Assembly (NCBI RefSeq): GCF_003789055.1
Contig: NZ_ML119084.1
Span: 62,001-126,000, forward strand
Length of the DNA: 64,000 nucleotides
Reading direction: 5' to 3'
Origin: Histidinibacterium lentulum
GTDB taxonomy: Bacteria; Pseudomonadota; Alphaproteobacteria; Rhodobacterales; Rhodobacteraceae
The translations under genes and the position numbers were made by a program. Below, one piece after another: positions 45,824 to 55,779 of the stretch. The notes under the pieces were generated by a model, which was given only the letters and a program-made list of their open reading frames with translations, had not been told where the DNA came from and did no database searches. Each line of letters starts with the position of its first letter. Position 1 is the first letter of the stretch.

Positions 45824-46810
45824 ATGTATGTCTACATCCTGCGCCGCCTCGCGGTCGCCATACCCACCATCCTGCTTCTGGTGATCTTCAGCTTCGCGCT
45901 GATGTATTCCGCCCCCGGCGGTCCCTTCAATTCCGAGCGCCCGTTGCCCGCGCAGGTCATGGCCAATATCGAGGCGAAGTACGGGCTCGACCGGCCGGTG
46001 ATGGTGCAGATGGCAGATTACGTCTGGGGCGTGGTCACCCGGTTCGATTTCGGCCCGTCCTTCCAGTACACCGACCGGACGGTGAACGACGTCATCGCCC
46101 AGGGTTTCCCCGTGACGCTGACCTACGGGTTCTGGTCCGCCGTCGTCGCGGTGATCGTCGGCGTCTCCCTCGGCATCGCCGCGGCCTTGCGCCACAATTC
46201 CTGGCTCGACTACCTCGCCGTGGGCGTGACCATCGGCGCGCAGGCGCTCCCGAACTTCGTCATGGCGCCGATCCTCGTGCTCCTCTTCACGCTCTGGCTG
46301 GGCTGGCTGCCGGGCGGCGGCTGGGCCGGGGGCATCGTCGTGAACGCCTGCGATCCGCGCGATTCGCTCTGCTGGAGCGCCTTCGGCGGGGCGATCCGGC
46401 TCGATTACGTCATCATGCCGGTGATCGCGCTCTCCACCTCCTACATGGCATCCATCGCCCGGATCACCCGGTCCTCGATGCTCGAGGTGATGAACTCGAA
46501 TTTCATCCGCACCGCCCGCGCCAAGGGCCTGCCCATGCGCCGGGTGATCTGGCGCCATGCGCTGAAGCCGACGCTGCTGCCCGTGATCTCCTACCTCGGC
46601 CCGGCCTTCGTGGGCATGATCACCGGCTCGGTCGTGGTGGACATCGCCTTCTCCACGGGCGGGATCGGGCAGTTCTTCGTCAACTCGGCGTTCAACCGGG
46701 ACTATTCGGTGATCATGGGCATCACGATCCTCGTGGGAATGCTGACCATCGGCTTCAACCTTCTGGTCGACATCCTCTACGCCTGGATCGACCCGAAGAT
46801 CCGGTACTGA
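45824..46810 (+). CDS. oppB: oligopeptide ABC transporter permease OppB
   Basis: A 328-residue inner-membrane permease (E. coli OppB 306). It starts [20 protein letters not shown] and has six hydrophobic segments and the EAA loop [22 protein letters not shown], which contacts the ATPases. An extra periplasmic loop with two Cys ([11 protein letters not shown]) lies before [12 protein letters not shown] and may form a disulphide. oppC follows after 12 bp. Confidence 0.95.
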   Translation: MYVYILRRLAVAIPTILLLVIFSFALMYSAPGGPFNSERPLPAQVMANIEAKYGLDRPVMVQMADYVWGVVTRFDFGPSFQYTDRTVNDVIAQGFPVTLTYGFWSAVVAVIVGVSLGIAAALRHNSWLDYLAVGVTIGAQALPNFVMAPILVLLFTLWLGWLPGGGWAGGIVVNACDPRDSLCWSAFGGAIRLDYVIMPVIALSTSYMASIARITRSSMLEVMNSNFIRTARAKGLPMRRVIWRHALKPTLLPVISYLGPAFVGMITGSVVVDIAFSTGGIGQFFVNSAFNRDYSVIMGITILVGMLTIGFNLLVDILYAWIDPKIRY

Positions 46811-46822
46811 GGGGACAGGGCC

Positions 46823-47749
46823 ATGAAACTCGCCCAAAGAGACGCCGTCCTGCTCGAGGAGACCATGGGACTGGCCGAGATCCGCGGCCGGTCGCTCTGG
46901 GCCGACGCCCGCGGTCGCTTCATCCGCAACAAGGCCGCGGTGGCGGGCCTCGTCGTGCTGGTCCTCGTCGCGCTCTTCGCCTTCTTCGGCCAGGTCCTCG
47001 CGCAATACGAGCCGCAGCACGTCGATTTCTCGCTGATGGGGGCCAATGCCTGGCGCGGGGTGCCGAGCCTCGAGACCGGGCACTATTTCGGCGTCGACAG
47101 CGACGGGCGCGATCTCTTCGCGCGCACGGTGCAGGGCACGCGCATCTCGCTCCTCGTGGGCATCGTGGGCGCGCTGGTGGCGGTGGTCGTCGGCACGCTC
47201 TACGGGGCGGTGGCAGGCTATGTCGGCGGGCGCACCGACCAGGTGATGATGCGCACCGTGGACATCCTGATGTCGATTCCCTTCATGTTCGTGCTGATCC
47301 TGATGCTGGTCATCTTCGGCCGGTCGATCTTCATGCTGTTTCTCGGGATCGGCCTCATCTCCTGGCTCGACATGAGCCGGATCGCCCGCGGCCAGACGCT
47401 CTCGATCAAGAACAAGGAATTCGTCGAGGCCGCCGTCGCCACCGGCGTAAGGCCCTTCACCATCATCCTGCGCCATGTCGTGCCGAACCTTGCGGGCATC
47501 GTGATCGTCTACTCCACGCTCCTGGTGCCGCAGATGATCATCTTCGAGAGCTTCATCTCCTATCTCGGCCTCGGGGTGCAGGAACCCATGACCTCGCTCG
47601 GCGCGCTCATCAACCAGGGGGCCAGCCAGATGAACAACGGCACGCTCTGGATGATGGGCTTTCCGCTCTTCTTCTTTCTCATAACGCTCTTCGCCTTCTT
47701 CTTCGTCGGAGACGGCCTGCGCGACGCGCTCGATCCCAAGGACCGCTGA
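46823..47749 (+). CDS. oppC: oligopeptide ABC transporter permease OppC
   Basis: A 308-residue permease: N-terminal cytoplasmic stretch [21 protein letters not shown], first helix [14 protein letters not shown], then [21 protein letters not shown] and the EAA loop [22 protein letters not shown]. Typical of OppC/DppC. Its stop overlaps the oppD start (TGATG). Confidence 0.95.
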   Translation: MKLAQRDAVLLEETMGLAEIRGRSLWADARGRFIRNKAAVAGLVVLVLVALFAFFGQVLAQYEPQHVDFSLMGANAWRGVPSLETGHYFGVDSDGRDLFARTVQGTRISLLVGIVGALVAVVVGTLYGAVAGYVGGRTDQVMMRTVDILMSIPFMFVLILMLVIFGRSIFMLFLGIGLISWLDMSRIARGQTLSIKNKEFVEAAVATGVRPFTIILRHVVPNLAGIVIVYSTLLVPQMIIFESFISYLGLGVQEPMTSLGALINQGASQMNNGTLWMMGFPLFFFLITLFAFFFVGDGLRDALDPKDR

Positions 47750-48719
47750 TGACCCTTCTCGAAGTCGACGACCTGTCGGTGAGCTTCACCACCGGCGACG
47801 GCGAGGTGAACGCCGTCAACGACGTCTCCTTCACCCTCGCAGAACGCGACACGCTCGCCATCGTCGGCGAAAGCGGCTCGGGCAAGTCCCAGACCGCCTT
47901 CGCCATCATGGGCCTTCTCGCGCGCAACGGCCGCGCCTCGGGCGCCGTGCGCTTCGAGGGCACGGACCTGCTGAAGCTCTCCGAGCGGGAGCTGAACCGC
48001 GTGCGGTCGAACCAGATCGCGATGATCTTCCAGGACCCGATGACCTCGCTCAATCCCTACATGCGGGTCAGCGAACAGATGGCCGAGGTGCTGGAGCTGC
48101 ACCGGGGCATGAGCCGCCGGGAGGCGGTGGCCGAGGCCGCGCGAATGCTCGACGCCGTGCGCATCCCCGACGCACGGGCGCGCATCACCATGTATCCCCA
48201 CGAATTCTCGGGCGGCATGCGCCAGCGCATCATGATCGCCATGGCGCTCCTGTGCCGCCCGCGCCTCCTGATCGCGGACGAGCCCACGACCGCGCTCGAC
48301 GTGACCGTCCAGGCGCAGATCATGGCGCTCCTGGCGGAGATCCGGGCCGAGTTCGGCACCGCGATCATCCTGATCACCCACGACCTCGGCATCGTCGCGG
48401 ATGCCTGCGAGCGGACGCTGGTGATGTACGGCGGGCAGATCATGGAGCAGGCCTCGACCGAGGCGCTCTTCGCCCGGCCCACCCATCCCTACACCAAGGG
48501 CCTCCTCGAGGCCGTGCCCCGCCTCGACCGCGACGACGACGTTCTCCGGACCATCGCCGGAGAGCCGCCCGACATGTCGCGCCTGCCGCCCGGCTGCCCG
48601 TTCAGCCCGCGCTGCGGCTTCGTCCGCGATCATTGCAGCCAGATCAAGCCGGGCCTTGTCGAGGCCGAACCCGGCCGCTGGCGCAGCTGCCACGCCCCCG
48701 TCCCGGAGGTCGCCGCCTG

Positions 48720-48720
<1 letters not shown>
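47749..48720 (+). CDS. oppD: oligopeptide ABC transporter ATPase OppD
   Basis: A 323-residue ABC ATPase. Walker [11 protein letters not shown]-loop [14 protein letters not shown], signature FSGGMRQR, Walker [14 protein letters not shown]-loop ITHDLG. The C-terminal oligopeptide-transporter domain has [17 protein letters not shown] with clustered Cys that may bind an iron-sulfur cluster, as in related DppD. Overlaps oppC and oppF by one base each. Confidence 0.96.
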
Positions 48721-49721
<1,001 letters not shown>

Positions 49722-49775
49722 CCGTCCGCTCTCCCGCCCTGCCGAGACCGCCCGCGAGGACGAACGAGGTCGGCG

Positions 49776-49804
49776 TTGGCGCGGTCGCGGACACGCTCTA
49801 TATT
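49776..49804 (+). promoter_or_regulatory. clpS promoter
   Basis: TTGGCG (49776-49781) and TATATT (49799-49804) with 17-bp spacing, a good sigma-70-type match. The start of transcription would be about 25 nt before the clpS ATG. Confidence 0.6.
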
Positions 49805-49837
49805 GCGCGCTCGTGAGGCCCTGCCCCGGATCAGCCG

Positions 49838-50143
49838 ATGCCCGACACCGACCTGCTCCCCAAGACCCGCGCGAAACCGAAGACCGAGAAGCCGAGACTC
49901 TGGAAGGTCATCCTCCTCAACGACGACTTCACCCCGCGCGACTTCGTCACCGCGGTGCTGATGCGCGTCTTCCGGATGACCGAAGGAGAGGCGCTGGGCG
50001 TGATGATGACCGCCCACCGCAAGGGCGCCTGCGTCGTCGCCGTCTACACGAAGGAGATCGCCGAGACGAAGGCCCGGCTCGGCACCGACGCGGGCGCGGC
50101 GCGCGGCTATCCCCTCACCTTCACCACCGAGCGCGAGGAGTGA
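49838..50143 (+). CDS. clpS: ClpS, N-degron adaptor of ClpAP
   Basis: A 101-residue ClpS. The core KVILLNDDFTPRDFVTAVLMRVF, then EALGVMMTAHRKGACVVAVYTKEIAETK, shows the N-end-rule pocket residues (NDDFT, MMTAHRKG). The basic, unstructured N-terminus (PKTRAKPKTEKPR) contacts ClpA. clpA is not adjacent within this window. Confidence 0.96.
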   Translation: MPDTDLLPKTRAKPKTEKPRLWKVILLNDDFTPRDFVTAVLMRVFRMTEGEALGVMMTAHRKGACVVAVYTKEIAETKARLGTDAGAARGYPLTFTTEREE

Positions 50144-50170
50144 GCGCCCGTCCCGGCGCCCGCTGAAGCC

Positions 50171-50881
50171 ATGCCGCTCCGCCTCGTCAGCTACAACATC
50201 CGCAAGGCCGTGGGCAGCGACATGCGCCGCGCGCCGCACCGCATCCTCGACCTCATCGCCCGGCTCGAGGCGGACATCGTGGTGCTGCAGGAGGCCGACA
50301 AGCGCCTCGGCCCCCGGCCCACGGCCCTGCCCCATGCGCTGATCGAGCGCGAGACCGATTTCGGCGTGGTGCCGCTCGCGGAAACCGAGGTCAGCCTCGG
50401 CTGGCACGGGAACGCCATCCTCGCCCGCAAGGGCATCTCCGTCCGGGGGACGGAGCGGCTGCCGCTGCCGGGGCTGGAGCCGCGGGGCGCCGTGCTCGCC
50501 GATCTCGACACGCCCGAGGGGCCGCTTCTGGTGGTGGGCGCGCATCTGGGGCTGCTGCGGGGCTGGCGCAGGCGGCAGCAGCGCGCGATCCTCGACCACC
50601 TCGACGACCTGCGCCCGGGCGGCGGCGCCACCAGCGTGATCGCCGGGGATTTCAACGAATGGTCCTGGAGCCGGGGGCTCGAGACCCTCGCCGAAAGCCA
50701 CAGCGTCGTGATCCCGGGCCGGTCCTTTCCCGCCGGGCGTCCCGTGGCGCCGCTCGACCGCATCGCCCATGGCGAGGCGATCGAGGTGCTGGCCTCGGGC
50801 GTCGACACCTCCCCCGCCGCCCGCCACGGGTCCGATCACCTGCCGGTCTGGGCCGACCTCCGCATAAGGCCCGCCCCGTAG
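50171..50881 (+). CDS. endonuclease/exonuclease/phosphatase (EEP) family protein
   Basis: A 236-residue EEP-fold hydrolase. Motifs: LRLVSYNIRKAVG (Asn), ADIVVLQEADK (metal Glu), VVGAHLGL (His), VIAGDFNEWSW (Asp/Asn) and RHGSDHLPVWADLRI (SDHxP catalytic His). These are all the metal-dependent phosphodiesterase residues of the family. The small size and lack of signal peptide suggest a cytoplasmic enzyme; substrate unknown. It lies 27 bp after clpS and may be cotranscribed. Confidence 0.88.
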   Translation: MPLRLVSYNIRKAVGSDMRRAPHRILDLIARLEADIVVLQEADKRLGPRPTALPHALIERETDFGVVPLAETEVSLGWHGNAILARKGISVRGTERLPLPGLEPRGAVLADLDTPEGPLLVVGAHLGLLRGWRRRQQRAILDHLDDLRPGGGATSVIAGDFNEWSWSRGLETLAESHSVVIPGRSFPAGRPVAPLDRIAHGEAIEVLASGVDTSPAARHGSDHLPVWADLRIRPAP

Positions 50882-50958
50882 GGTGGGTTTCCAACCCACC
50901 TGCCGCCCCCGCGCCCCGGCCTCACACGCACAGCCGTAGGATGGGTTTGCAACCCATC
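50878..50958. repeat. pair of related short inverted repeats
   Basis: Two hairpins 58 bp apart: GGTGGGTT-TCC-AACCCACC (50882-50900) and GATGGGTT-TGC-AACCCATC (50940-50958), each preceded by GTAGG-like sequence. One base pair differs between them and is changed on both sides, so pairing is kept. They fill the gap between two convergent genes. Confidence 0.7.
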
Positions 50959-50987
50959 TCCTCGTCCCGGCCAGGGCGCCCCGGTCC

Positions 50988-51425
50988 CTATTCCACGGTG
51001 ATCGTCACCACCTCGCTCAGCACCGGCGGATCGTGGGGCACATGGAGCCAGTCGCCCAGCAACAGCTGAAGCGTGTGGGTCCCCGCGGGCAGCTCCTTCG
51101 TCACCTGGGTCTGGCCGCCGCCGAAATGGACGATCTGGTCCGTGGCGGGCAGGCCCTGCTCCATGTCCAGCGTCGCGGGATCGGTGTTGATCAGCAGGTG
51201 ATGATGGCCCGTGCCGTCCTGCTCGACATTGGCGGGGGCGATGCCCATGCCCTCGAGACCGAAGACGATGGTCACGGGATTGCTCACCGTGGCGCCGTTC
51301 TCCGGCAGCACGATCCAGGCCCGCGCCCCTTCGGGCGCGGCGCTGCGGTGGCCGTCGGCGACGGCCGCCGAGGCGAAAAGGGCCGCGAGCGCACAGGCGG
51401 CCGCGGCGATCCGGTCATGTTTCAT
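50988..51425 (-). CDS. periplasmic DUF4399 protein
   Basis: A 145-residue protein with a Sec signal (MKHDRIAAAACALAALFASAAVA, cleavage near 23). The mature part, SAAPEGARAWIVLPENGATVSNPVTIVFGLEGMGI, then GTGHHHLLINTD and LPAGTHTLQLLLGDWLHVPH, is typical of DUF4399. The HHH and the other His could bind metal, but no function is established. Divergent from phnC; shares its upstream region with the Pho-box-like repeats. Confidence 0.85.
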   Translation of the reverse strand: MKHDRIAAAACALAALFASAAVADGHRSAAPEGARAWIVLPENGATVSNPVTIVFGLEGMGIAPANVEQDGTGHHHLLINTDPATLDMEQGLPATDQIVHFGGGQTQVTKELPAGTHTLQLLLGDWLHVPHDPPVLSEVVTITVE

Positions 51426-51515
51426 GATGTCCTCCCCTGCGCCGCTTCCTCCCCGGCGCCGATGCTTGAAATAGGGTGACGCAGCGTCCTGACCACCGGT
51501 GCCGGTTTCGCGTTT

Positions 51516-51544
51516 CCGTTACATGCCTGTCGCATTCCGGTAAC
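51516..51544 (+). promoter_or_regulatory. Pho-box-like triple repeat before phnC
   Basis: Three heptamers at exact 11-bp spacing: CCGTTAC (51516-51522), CTGTCGC (51527-51533) and CGGTAAC (51538-51544), separated by 4-nt spacers ATGC and ATTC. This is the layout of PhoB boxes (CTGTCAT-N4 repeats). It lies about 40 bp before phnC. Confidence 0.5.
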
Positions 51545-51585
51545 CGGGCCCCTGTAGCCCTCCCGCGTGATGTGACGGGGGATGC

Positions 51586-52422
51586 ATGCTTCGTATCGAG
51601 AAGCTGACAAAGACGTTCGGCCCGGCGACCGCCGTGAACAACGTCGCCATCGAGGTCCCGAAACCGATGATGGTCGGCGTGATCGGCGCCTCCGGCGCCG
51701 GCAAGTCGACCCTCCTGCGGATGCTCAACCTGCTCGAGCGCCCGACCTCGGGGAGCATCAGTTTCGAGGGGCGGGAGATCACCGCGCTCACCGGGCGCGA
51801 CGCGCGCGGCTGGCAGGCCGATTGCGCCATGATCTTCCAGCAGTTCAACCTCGTGCCCCGGATGGACGTGGTGTCGAACGTGCTGCATGGCACGCTCTTC
51901 CGCACCGGCACTCTCCGCGCCCTGACCGCGCTCTGGTCCGAGGCCGACATCCGTCGCGCCATCGCCATCCTCGAGCGGCTGGGGATCGCCGATCACGCCG
52001 GCAAGCGCGCCGAAGCCCTCTCGGGCGGCCAGCAGCAGCGCGTCGCCATCGCGCGGGCGCTGATGCAGGACCCCAAGATGATCCTCGCGGACGAGCCCAT
52101 CGCCTCGCTCGACCCGATGAACGCGCAGATCGTGATGGACGCCCTCCGCCGCATCCACGACGAGGACGGCCGCACGGTGATCTGCAACCTGCACACGCTC
52201 GACACCGCGCGGCGCTACTGCGACCGGATCATCGGGATGCGCCTCGGCCGCGTCGTCTTCGACGGCACGCCCGCGCAGCTGACCACCGCCATGGCGCGCG
52301 AGATCTACGGCGCGGACGCGAGCTTCTCCGAGGCCGCGACCTCCACCGAGATCCGCGACGCCGACGGCTCCCGCCCCGCCGCCATGGCGGCCCTCGCCCG
52401 GGAGGCGGAGGCCCGCATCTGA
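51586..52422 (+). CDS. phnC: phosphonate ABC transporter ATPase
   Basis: A 278-residue ABC ATPase that powers phosphonate/phosphate-ester import. Walker [15 protein letters not shown]-loop [20 protein letters not shown] (typical PhnC), signature [15 protein letters not shown], Walker [15 protein letters not shown]-loop NLHTLDTA. First gene of the phnCDE1E2 uptake operon, downstream of a Pho-box-like array. Confidence 0.96.
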   Translation: MLRIEKLTKTFGPATAVNNVAIEVPKPMMVGVIGASGAGKSTLLRMLNLLERPTSGSISFEGREITALTGRDARGWQADCAMIFQQFNLVPRMDVVSNVLHGTLFRTGTLRALTALWSEADIRRAIAILERLGIADHAGKRAEALSGGQQQRVAIARALMQDPKMILADEPIASLDPMNAQIVMDALRRIHDEDGRTVICNLHTLDTARRYCDRIIGMRLGRVVFDGTPAQLTTAMAREIYGADASFSEAATSTEIRDADGSRPAAMAALAREAEARI

Positions 52423-52484
52423 CCGTTCCCCGCGTCCGGACCGCGGGACAGCGGACGGCGCCCCTACCCGAAGGAGTATCCGAC

Positions 52485-53399
52485 GTGACCTTCAAGACCC
52501 TGACCCTGGCGGCCCTCGCCACCACCGCCCTGTCGACCGCCGGCCTCGCCCAGAGCATCGACCAGTTCAACATCGGCGTGCTCGGCGGCGAGAACGCCCA
52601 GGACCGCATGACCGCGAACCAGTGCCTCGCCGACTATGCCTCCGAGGCGCTGGGCGGCGTGCAGGTGAACATCTTCACCCCCGCCGACTACAACGGCGTG
52701 ATCCAGGGCCTGCTCGGCGGCACCATCGACATGGCCTGGCTCGGCGCCTCGGCCTATGCCGCCGTCTACACCCAGGACGAGACCGCGGTGGAGCCGATCC
52801 TCGTGAAGACCAACCTCGACGGCTCGTTCTCCTACCACTCCATCGGCTTCGCCCGCGCCGATTCGGGCATCACCTCGCTCGAGGACATGCAGGGCAAGGT
52901 CTTCGGCTTCGGCGACCCGAACTCCACCTCGGGCTACCTGATCCCCTCCGTGGAAATCCCGCAGATCACCGGCGCCACGATGGAAGACGGCGACTATTTC
53001 GCCGAGGTCGTCTTCACCGGCGGCCATGAGCAGACCATCGTCGCGGTGGCCAACGGCGACGTGGATGCGGGCGTGACCTGGGCCGATGGACTGGGCGACT
53101 GGGAAGACGGCTACAACTCGGGCGCCCTGCGCCGCGCCTCGGACGCCGGCATCGTCGACATGAACGACCTCGTCGAGATCTGGCGCTCGAAGCCGATCCC
53201 GGAAGGCCCGATCGTGCTGCGCTCGGCCCTGCCCGACGACGTGAAGGCCACCATGACCGAACTCGTCGCCAACCTGCACGAGACCGACCAGGACTGCGCC
53301 TACGGCGTCGCCGCCGGCGAGACCGCGGGCTTCGAGCCCATCGGCCACGACGCCTACGAGACGATCATCGCCGTCCGCCTCGCCGAGATCGGCGGCTGA
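52485..53399 (+). CDS. phnD: phosphonate-binding periplasmic protein
   Basis: A 304-residue binding protein with GTG start after AAGGAG. Sec signal about 1-22 (cleavage after GLA). The mature protein has FNIGVLGGENAQDRMTANQ, TPADYNGVIQGLLGGTIDMAWLG, SYHSIGFARADSGITSLEDM and FGFGDPNSTSGYLIPS, the PhnD ligand-binding motifs. It is followed by two strong hairpins before phnE1. Confidence 0.96.
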   Translation: MTFKTLTLAALATTALSTAGLAQSIDQFNIGVLGGENAQDRMTANQCLADYASEALGGVQVNIFTPADYNGVIQGLLGGTIDMAWLGASAYAAVYTQDETAVEPILVKTNLDGSFSYHSIGFARADSGITSLEDMQGKVFGFGDPNSTSGYLIPSVEIPQITGATMEDGDYFAEVVFTGGHEQTIVAVANGDVDAGVTWADGLGDWEDGYNSGALRRASDAGIVDMNDLVEIWRSKPIPEGPIVLRSALPDDVKATMTELVANLHETDQDCAYGVAAGETAGFEPIGHDAYETIIAVRLAEIGG

Positions 53400-53405
53400 G
53401 CCGCC

Positions 53406-53461
53406 CCGGCGCCCCTGCGGCGCCGGACCCGAGACACCGGGCGGGCCGGAGCGGCCCGCCC
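53406..53461 (+). repeat. twin hairpins between phnD and phnE1
   Basis: CCGGCGCC-CCTGC-GGCGCCGG (53406-53426) and GGGCGGGCC-GGAGC-GGCCCGCCC (53439-53461), both perfect and both with 5-nt loops. No T-run follows. They may stabilise phnD mRNA relative to the permease genes. Confidence 0.75.
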
Positions 53462-53478
53462 CACCCTGCGGGACAGCC

Positions 53479-54351
53479 ATGGCCGACATTCCCCTCTCCC
53501 CCGCGGCCCGGACCGCCGATCCGGCCGAGGGCTATCTCGAGCTGGTGCGCACGCGCCGGCTCTGGAACGGCGTGGGCGTGCTTCTCTTCGCCATCTTCAT
53601 GGTCTCGGCCTTCCTCACCGCCAACGGCCGCAATGCGGGCGGATTCTGGAACGGCCTGCCGAACGTCTTCGACTTTCCCGCCGACGTGGTGAGCGAGGCC
53701 TGGGACAAGGCCGCCCTCCTTCCCGGCCTCCTCTGGCAGTTCCTGCCCTCGCTGATCGAGACGGTGAACATCGCCGCTGCCGCCACGCTGATCGGCGCGC
53801 TCGTCGGCGCGGTGCTGGCGCTGCTCGTCACCCGCGGCCTTGCCCCCGCGCCCCGGGCCGTGGGCGTCATCCGCCGCCTCCTCGACATCCTGCGCGCGGT
53901 CCCCGACGTGGTGATCGCGCTCGTCCTGATCTTCGTGATCGGCGGCGGCCCGGTGCCCGCGATGATCGCCATCGCGCTCCACACCGTGGGCGCCATGGGC
54001 AAGCTCTTCTCCGAGGTGGCCGAGAACGCCTCGCTCGGCCCGGTGGAGGGCCTGCGCTCCGTGGGCGCGACCTGGAGCCAGCGCATGATCCTCGGCGTGA
54101 TCCCGCAGGTCGCCCCGAACTGGGTCAGCTACGGCCTCCTGCGGTTCGAGATCAACATCCGCGCCTCCGCGATCCTCGGCTTCGTCGGCGCGGGCGGCAT
54201 CGGCTATGACCTCCGGAACGCCATGTCCTGGGGGCCGGGCCGGTTCGACGAGGCGGCGGCGATCTTCCTGCTGCTCTTCGCGACCATCGTGACCGTCGAC
54301 CAGATCGGCGGCGCGATCCGCCAGCGTCTGACGAGGGGGGCCGCCCTGTGA
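53479..54351 (+). CDS. phnE: phosphonate ABC transporter permease 1
   Basis: A 290-residue permease. It has an N-terminal helix (about 31-48), then LPSLIETVNIAAAATLIGALVGAVLALL and further helices. The permease loop carries GKLFSEVAENASLGPVEGLRSVGATW, and the end FVGAGGIGYDLRNAMSW is typical of PhnE. It overlaps the second permease gene by 4 nt; the two likely form a heterodimer. Confidence 0.95.
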   Translation: MADIPLSPAARTADPAEGYLELVRTRRLWNGVGVLLFAIFMVSAFLTANGRNAGGFWNGLPNVFDFPADVVSEAWDKAALLPGLLWQFLPSLIETVNIAAAATLIGALVGAVLALLVTRGLAPAPRAVGVIRRLLDILRAVPDVVIALVLIFVIGGGPVPAMIAIALHTVGAMGKLFSEVAENASLGPVEGLRSVGATWSQRMILGVIPQVAPNWVSYGLLRFEINIRASAILGFVGAGGIGYDLRNAMSWGPGRFDEAAAIFLLLFATIVTVDQIGGAIRQRLTRGAAL

Positions 54352-55664
54352 CCGACGCTGCCCTCGCCCCCGCCCGCGATCCCGCCGCCGAGACGCTGCG
54401 CCGCTTCGCGCGCCTGCGCCTCTGGATCTTCGGCATCCCCGCGCTCATTCTCGCCTATCTCGTTTACGTCTTCTTCGCCTTCGAGGGCCCGCGCCTCATC
54501 GCCGAGGCCGATGGCGAGAACGGCCGCATCCTCCTGGCCGACATGGTCAGCTACAAGGTCCATGTCACCCGCGACCACCGCGACGGCAGCGTCGAGATCG
54601 CCATGGAGGGGGAGCGCAAGGGCCGCTACCCCGAGGGAGAGGCACCCGACTGGGTCAGCCTTTCGCCGGGCGAGACCGTGGTGCAGCTGCGCGACGGCCA
54701 TGTCGTCACCCTGATCGGCGAGGCCGAGACCCGGTTCGAGGTTCCGGGCTACGGCACGATCACCGCCATCGCCAGCCGCTCGGGCGGGGTGGAGACTACC
54801 TATCCCGAAGGCCCCCTGCCCGACTGGATCAACGCGTCGGGCAACCGCGTGTCGATCACCACCGACGCAGGCCGCCTGATCATCACCCGCTCTGCCACAA
54901 CGGTGATGCGCTATTTCCCGGGCTGGGAGCTCTTCTTCTTCACCCTCGACAGCCCCTATCAAGGCCTCGGGCCCGGGGAGCTTCTGTCCCGCGCCGCCGG
55001 CGGAGAGGCCGCAGCGATCTGGCAGGGTTTCTGGCGCAACGACATGTGGCGCCATCGCGAGGTCGCCTGGGCGATCTTCGAGACCATCTTGATGGCCTTC
55101 ATCGGCACCTTCGGCGCGGCGCTGATCGCCCTCGTCACCGCCTTCTTCGCCGCGCGCACCTTCACCCGGTTCGCGCTGGTTCGGCAGGTGTTCCGCCGGC
55201 TGCACGATTTCCTGCGCGGGGTGGACGGGCTGATCTGGACCGTGGTCCTGTCCCGCGCCTACGGGCCGGGGCCGCTGACCGGCGCGCTCGCCATGATGCT
55301 CACCGAGATCGGCACCTTCGGCAAACTCTTCTCCGAGACGCTGGAAAACGTGGACCAGAAGCAGATCGAGGGTGTCCGCTCGACCGGAGCCGGGGCGCTG
55401 ACCCGCGCGCGCTTCGGCGTGATCCCGCAGGTCATGCCGGTCTTTCTCAGCCAGATCCTCTATTCCTTCGAATCGAACACCCGGTCGGCCACGGTGATCG
55501 GCGCCATCACCGGCGGCGGCATCGGCCTCCTGCTGACCCAGGCGATCATCACCCAGAAGGACTGGGAGGAGGTGACCTATTACATCATCCTCACCGTCCT
55601 CATGGTCTTCGCCATGGACGCCCTCTCGGGCTGGGCGCGGCGGAAGCTGATCAAGGGGTCATAG
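54348..55664 (+). CDS. phnE: phosphonate ABC transporter permease 2 with periplasmic insert
   Basis: A 438-residue permease with GTG start. After the first helix (about 24-45, WIFGIPALILAYLVYVFFAF) comes a polar, presumably periplasmic, region of about 140 residues (EGPRLIAEADGENGRILLAD to LPDWINASGNRVSITTDAG). The conserved PhnE core then begins near residue 240, with GKLFSETLENVDQKQIEGVRSTGA and ITGGGIGLLLTQAI. The insert makes it about 150 residues longer than phnE1. Last gene of the uptake operon; three hairpins follow at 55678-55765. Confidence 0.93.
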   Translation: MTDAALAPARDPAAETLRRFARLRLWIFGIPALILAYLVYVFFAFEGPRLIAEADGENGRILLADMVSYKVHVTRDHRDGSVEIAMEGERKGRYPEGEAPDWVSLSPGETVVQLRDGHVVTLIGEAETRFEVPGYGTITAIASRSGGVETTYPEGPLPDWINASGNRVSITTDAGRLIITRSATTVMRYFPGWELFFFTLDSPYQGLGPGELLSRAAGGEAAAIWQGFWRNDMWRHREVAWAIFETILMAFIGTFGAALIALVTAFFAARTFTRFALVRQVFRRLHDFLRGVDGLIWTVVLSRAYGPGPLTGALAMMLTEIGTFGKLFSETLENVDQKQIEGVRSTGAGALTRARFGVIPQVMPVFLSQILYSFESNTRSATVIGAITGGGIGLLLTQAIITQKDWEEVTYYIILTVLMVFAMDALSGWARRKLIKGS

Positions 55665-55677
55665 GATGGCGGGGACC

Positions 55678-55765
55678 GACCGGGCAGTCCGCACGGAGCG
55701 GAACCGCCCGGTCAGCGAGTGGCCGCCGGACGCAAGGACCGGCGGCCGGACCCGTCGGGGACGGG
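55678..55765. terminator. hairpin cluster between phnE2 and the EF-hand gene
   Basis: Successive inverted repeats: GACCGGGC/GCCCGGTC (55678-55685 / 55706-55713), GGCCGCCGG/CCGGCGGCC (55721-55729 / 55739-55747) and CCCGTC-GG-GGACGGG just after. They lie between convergent genes. No T-run is present, so termination may be RNA-processing or Rho aided. Confidence 0.5.
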
Positions 55766-55779
55766 CGACTGGCCTGAAC

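Noticed and set aside
43958-47476. A 1172-codon minus-strand frame opposite oppA-oppC
   Set aside because: Same codon-bias shadow; it lies over three conserved transporter genes and its translation is His/Asp/Gly-rich without recognisable motifs.
43840-47748. The long plus-strand frame upstream of oppD, suggesting a 1626-residue fusion
   Set aside because: Only the last 323 residues are conserved (OppD). The upstream part is the shifted frame of oppABC, and the oppD ATG overlaps the oppC stop.
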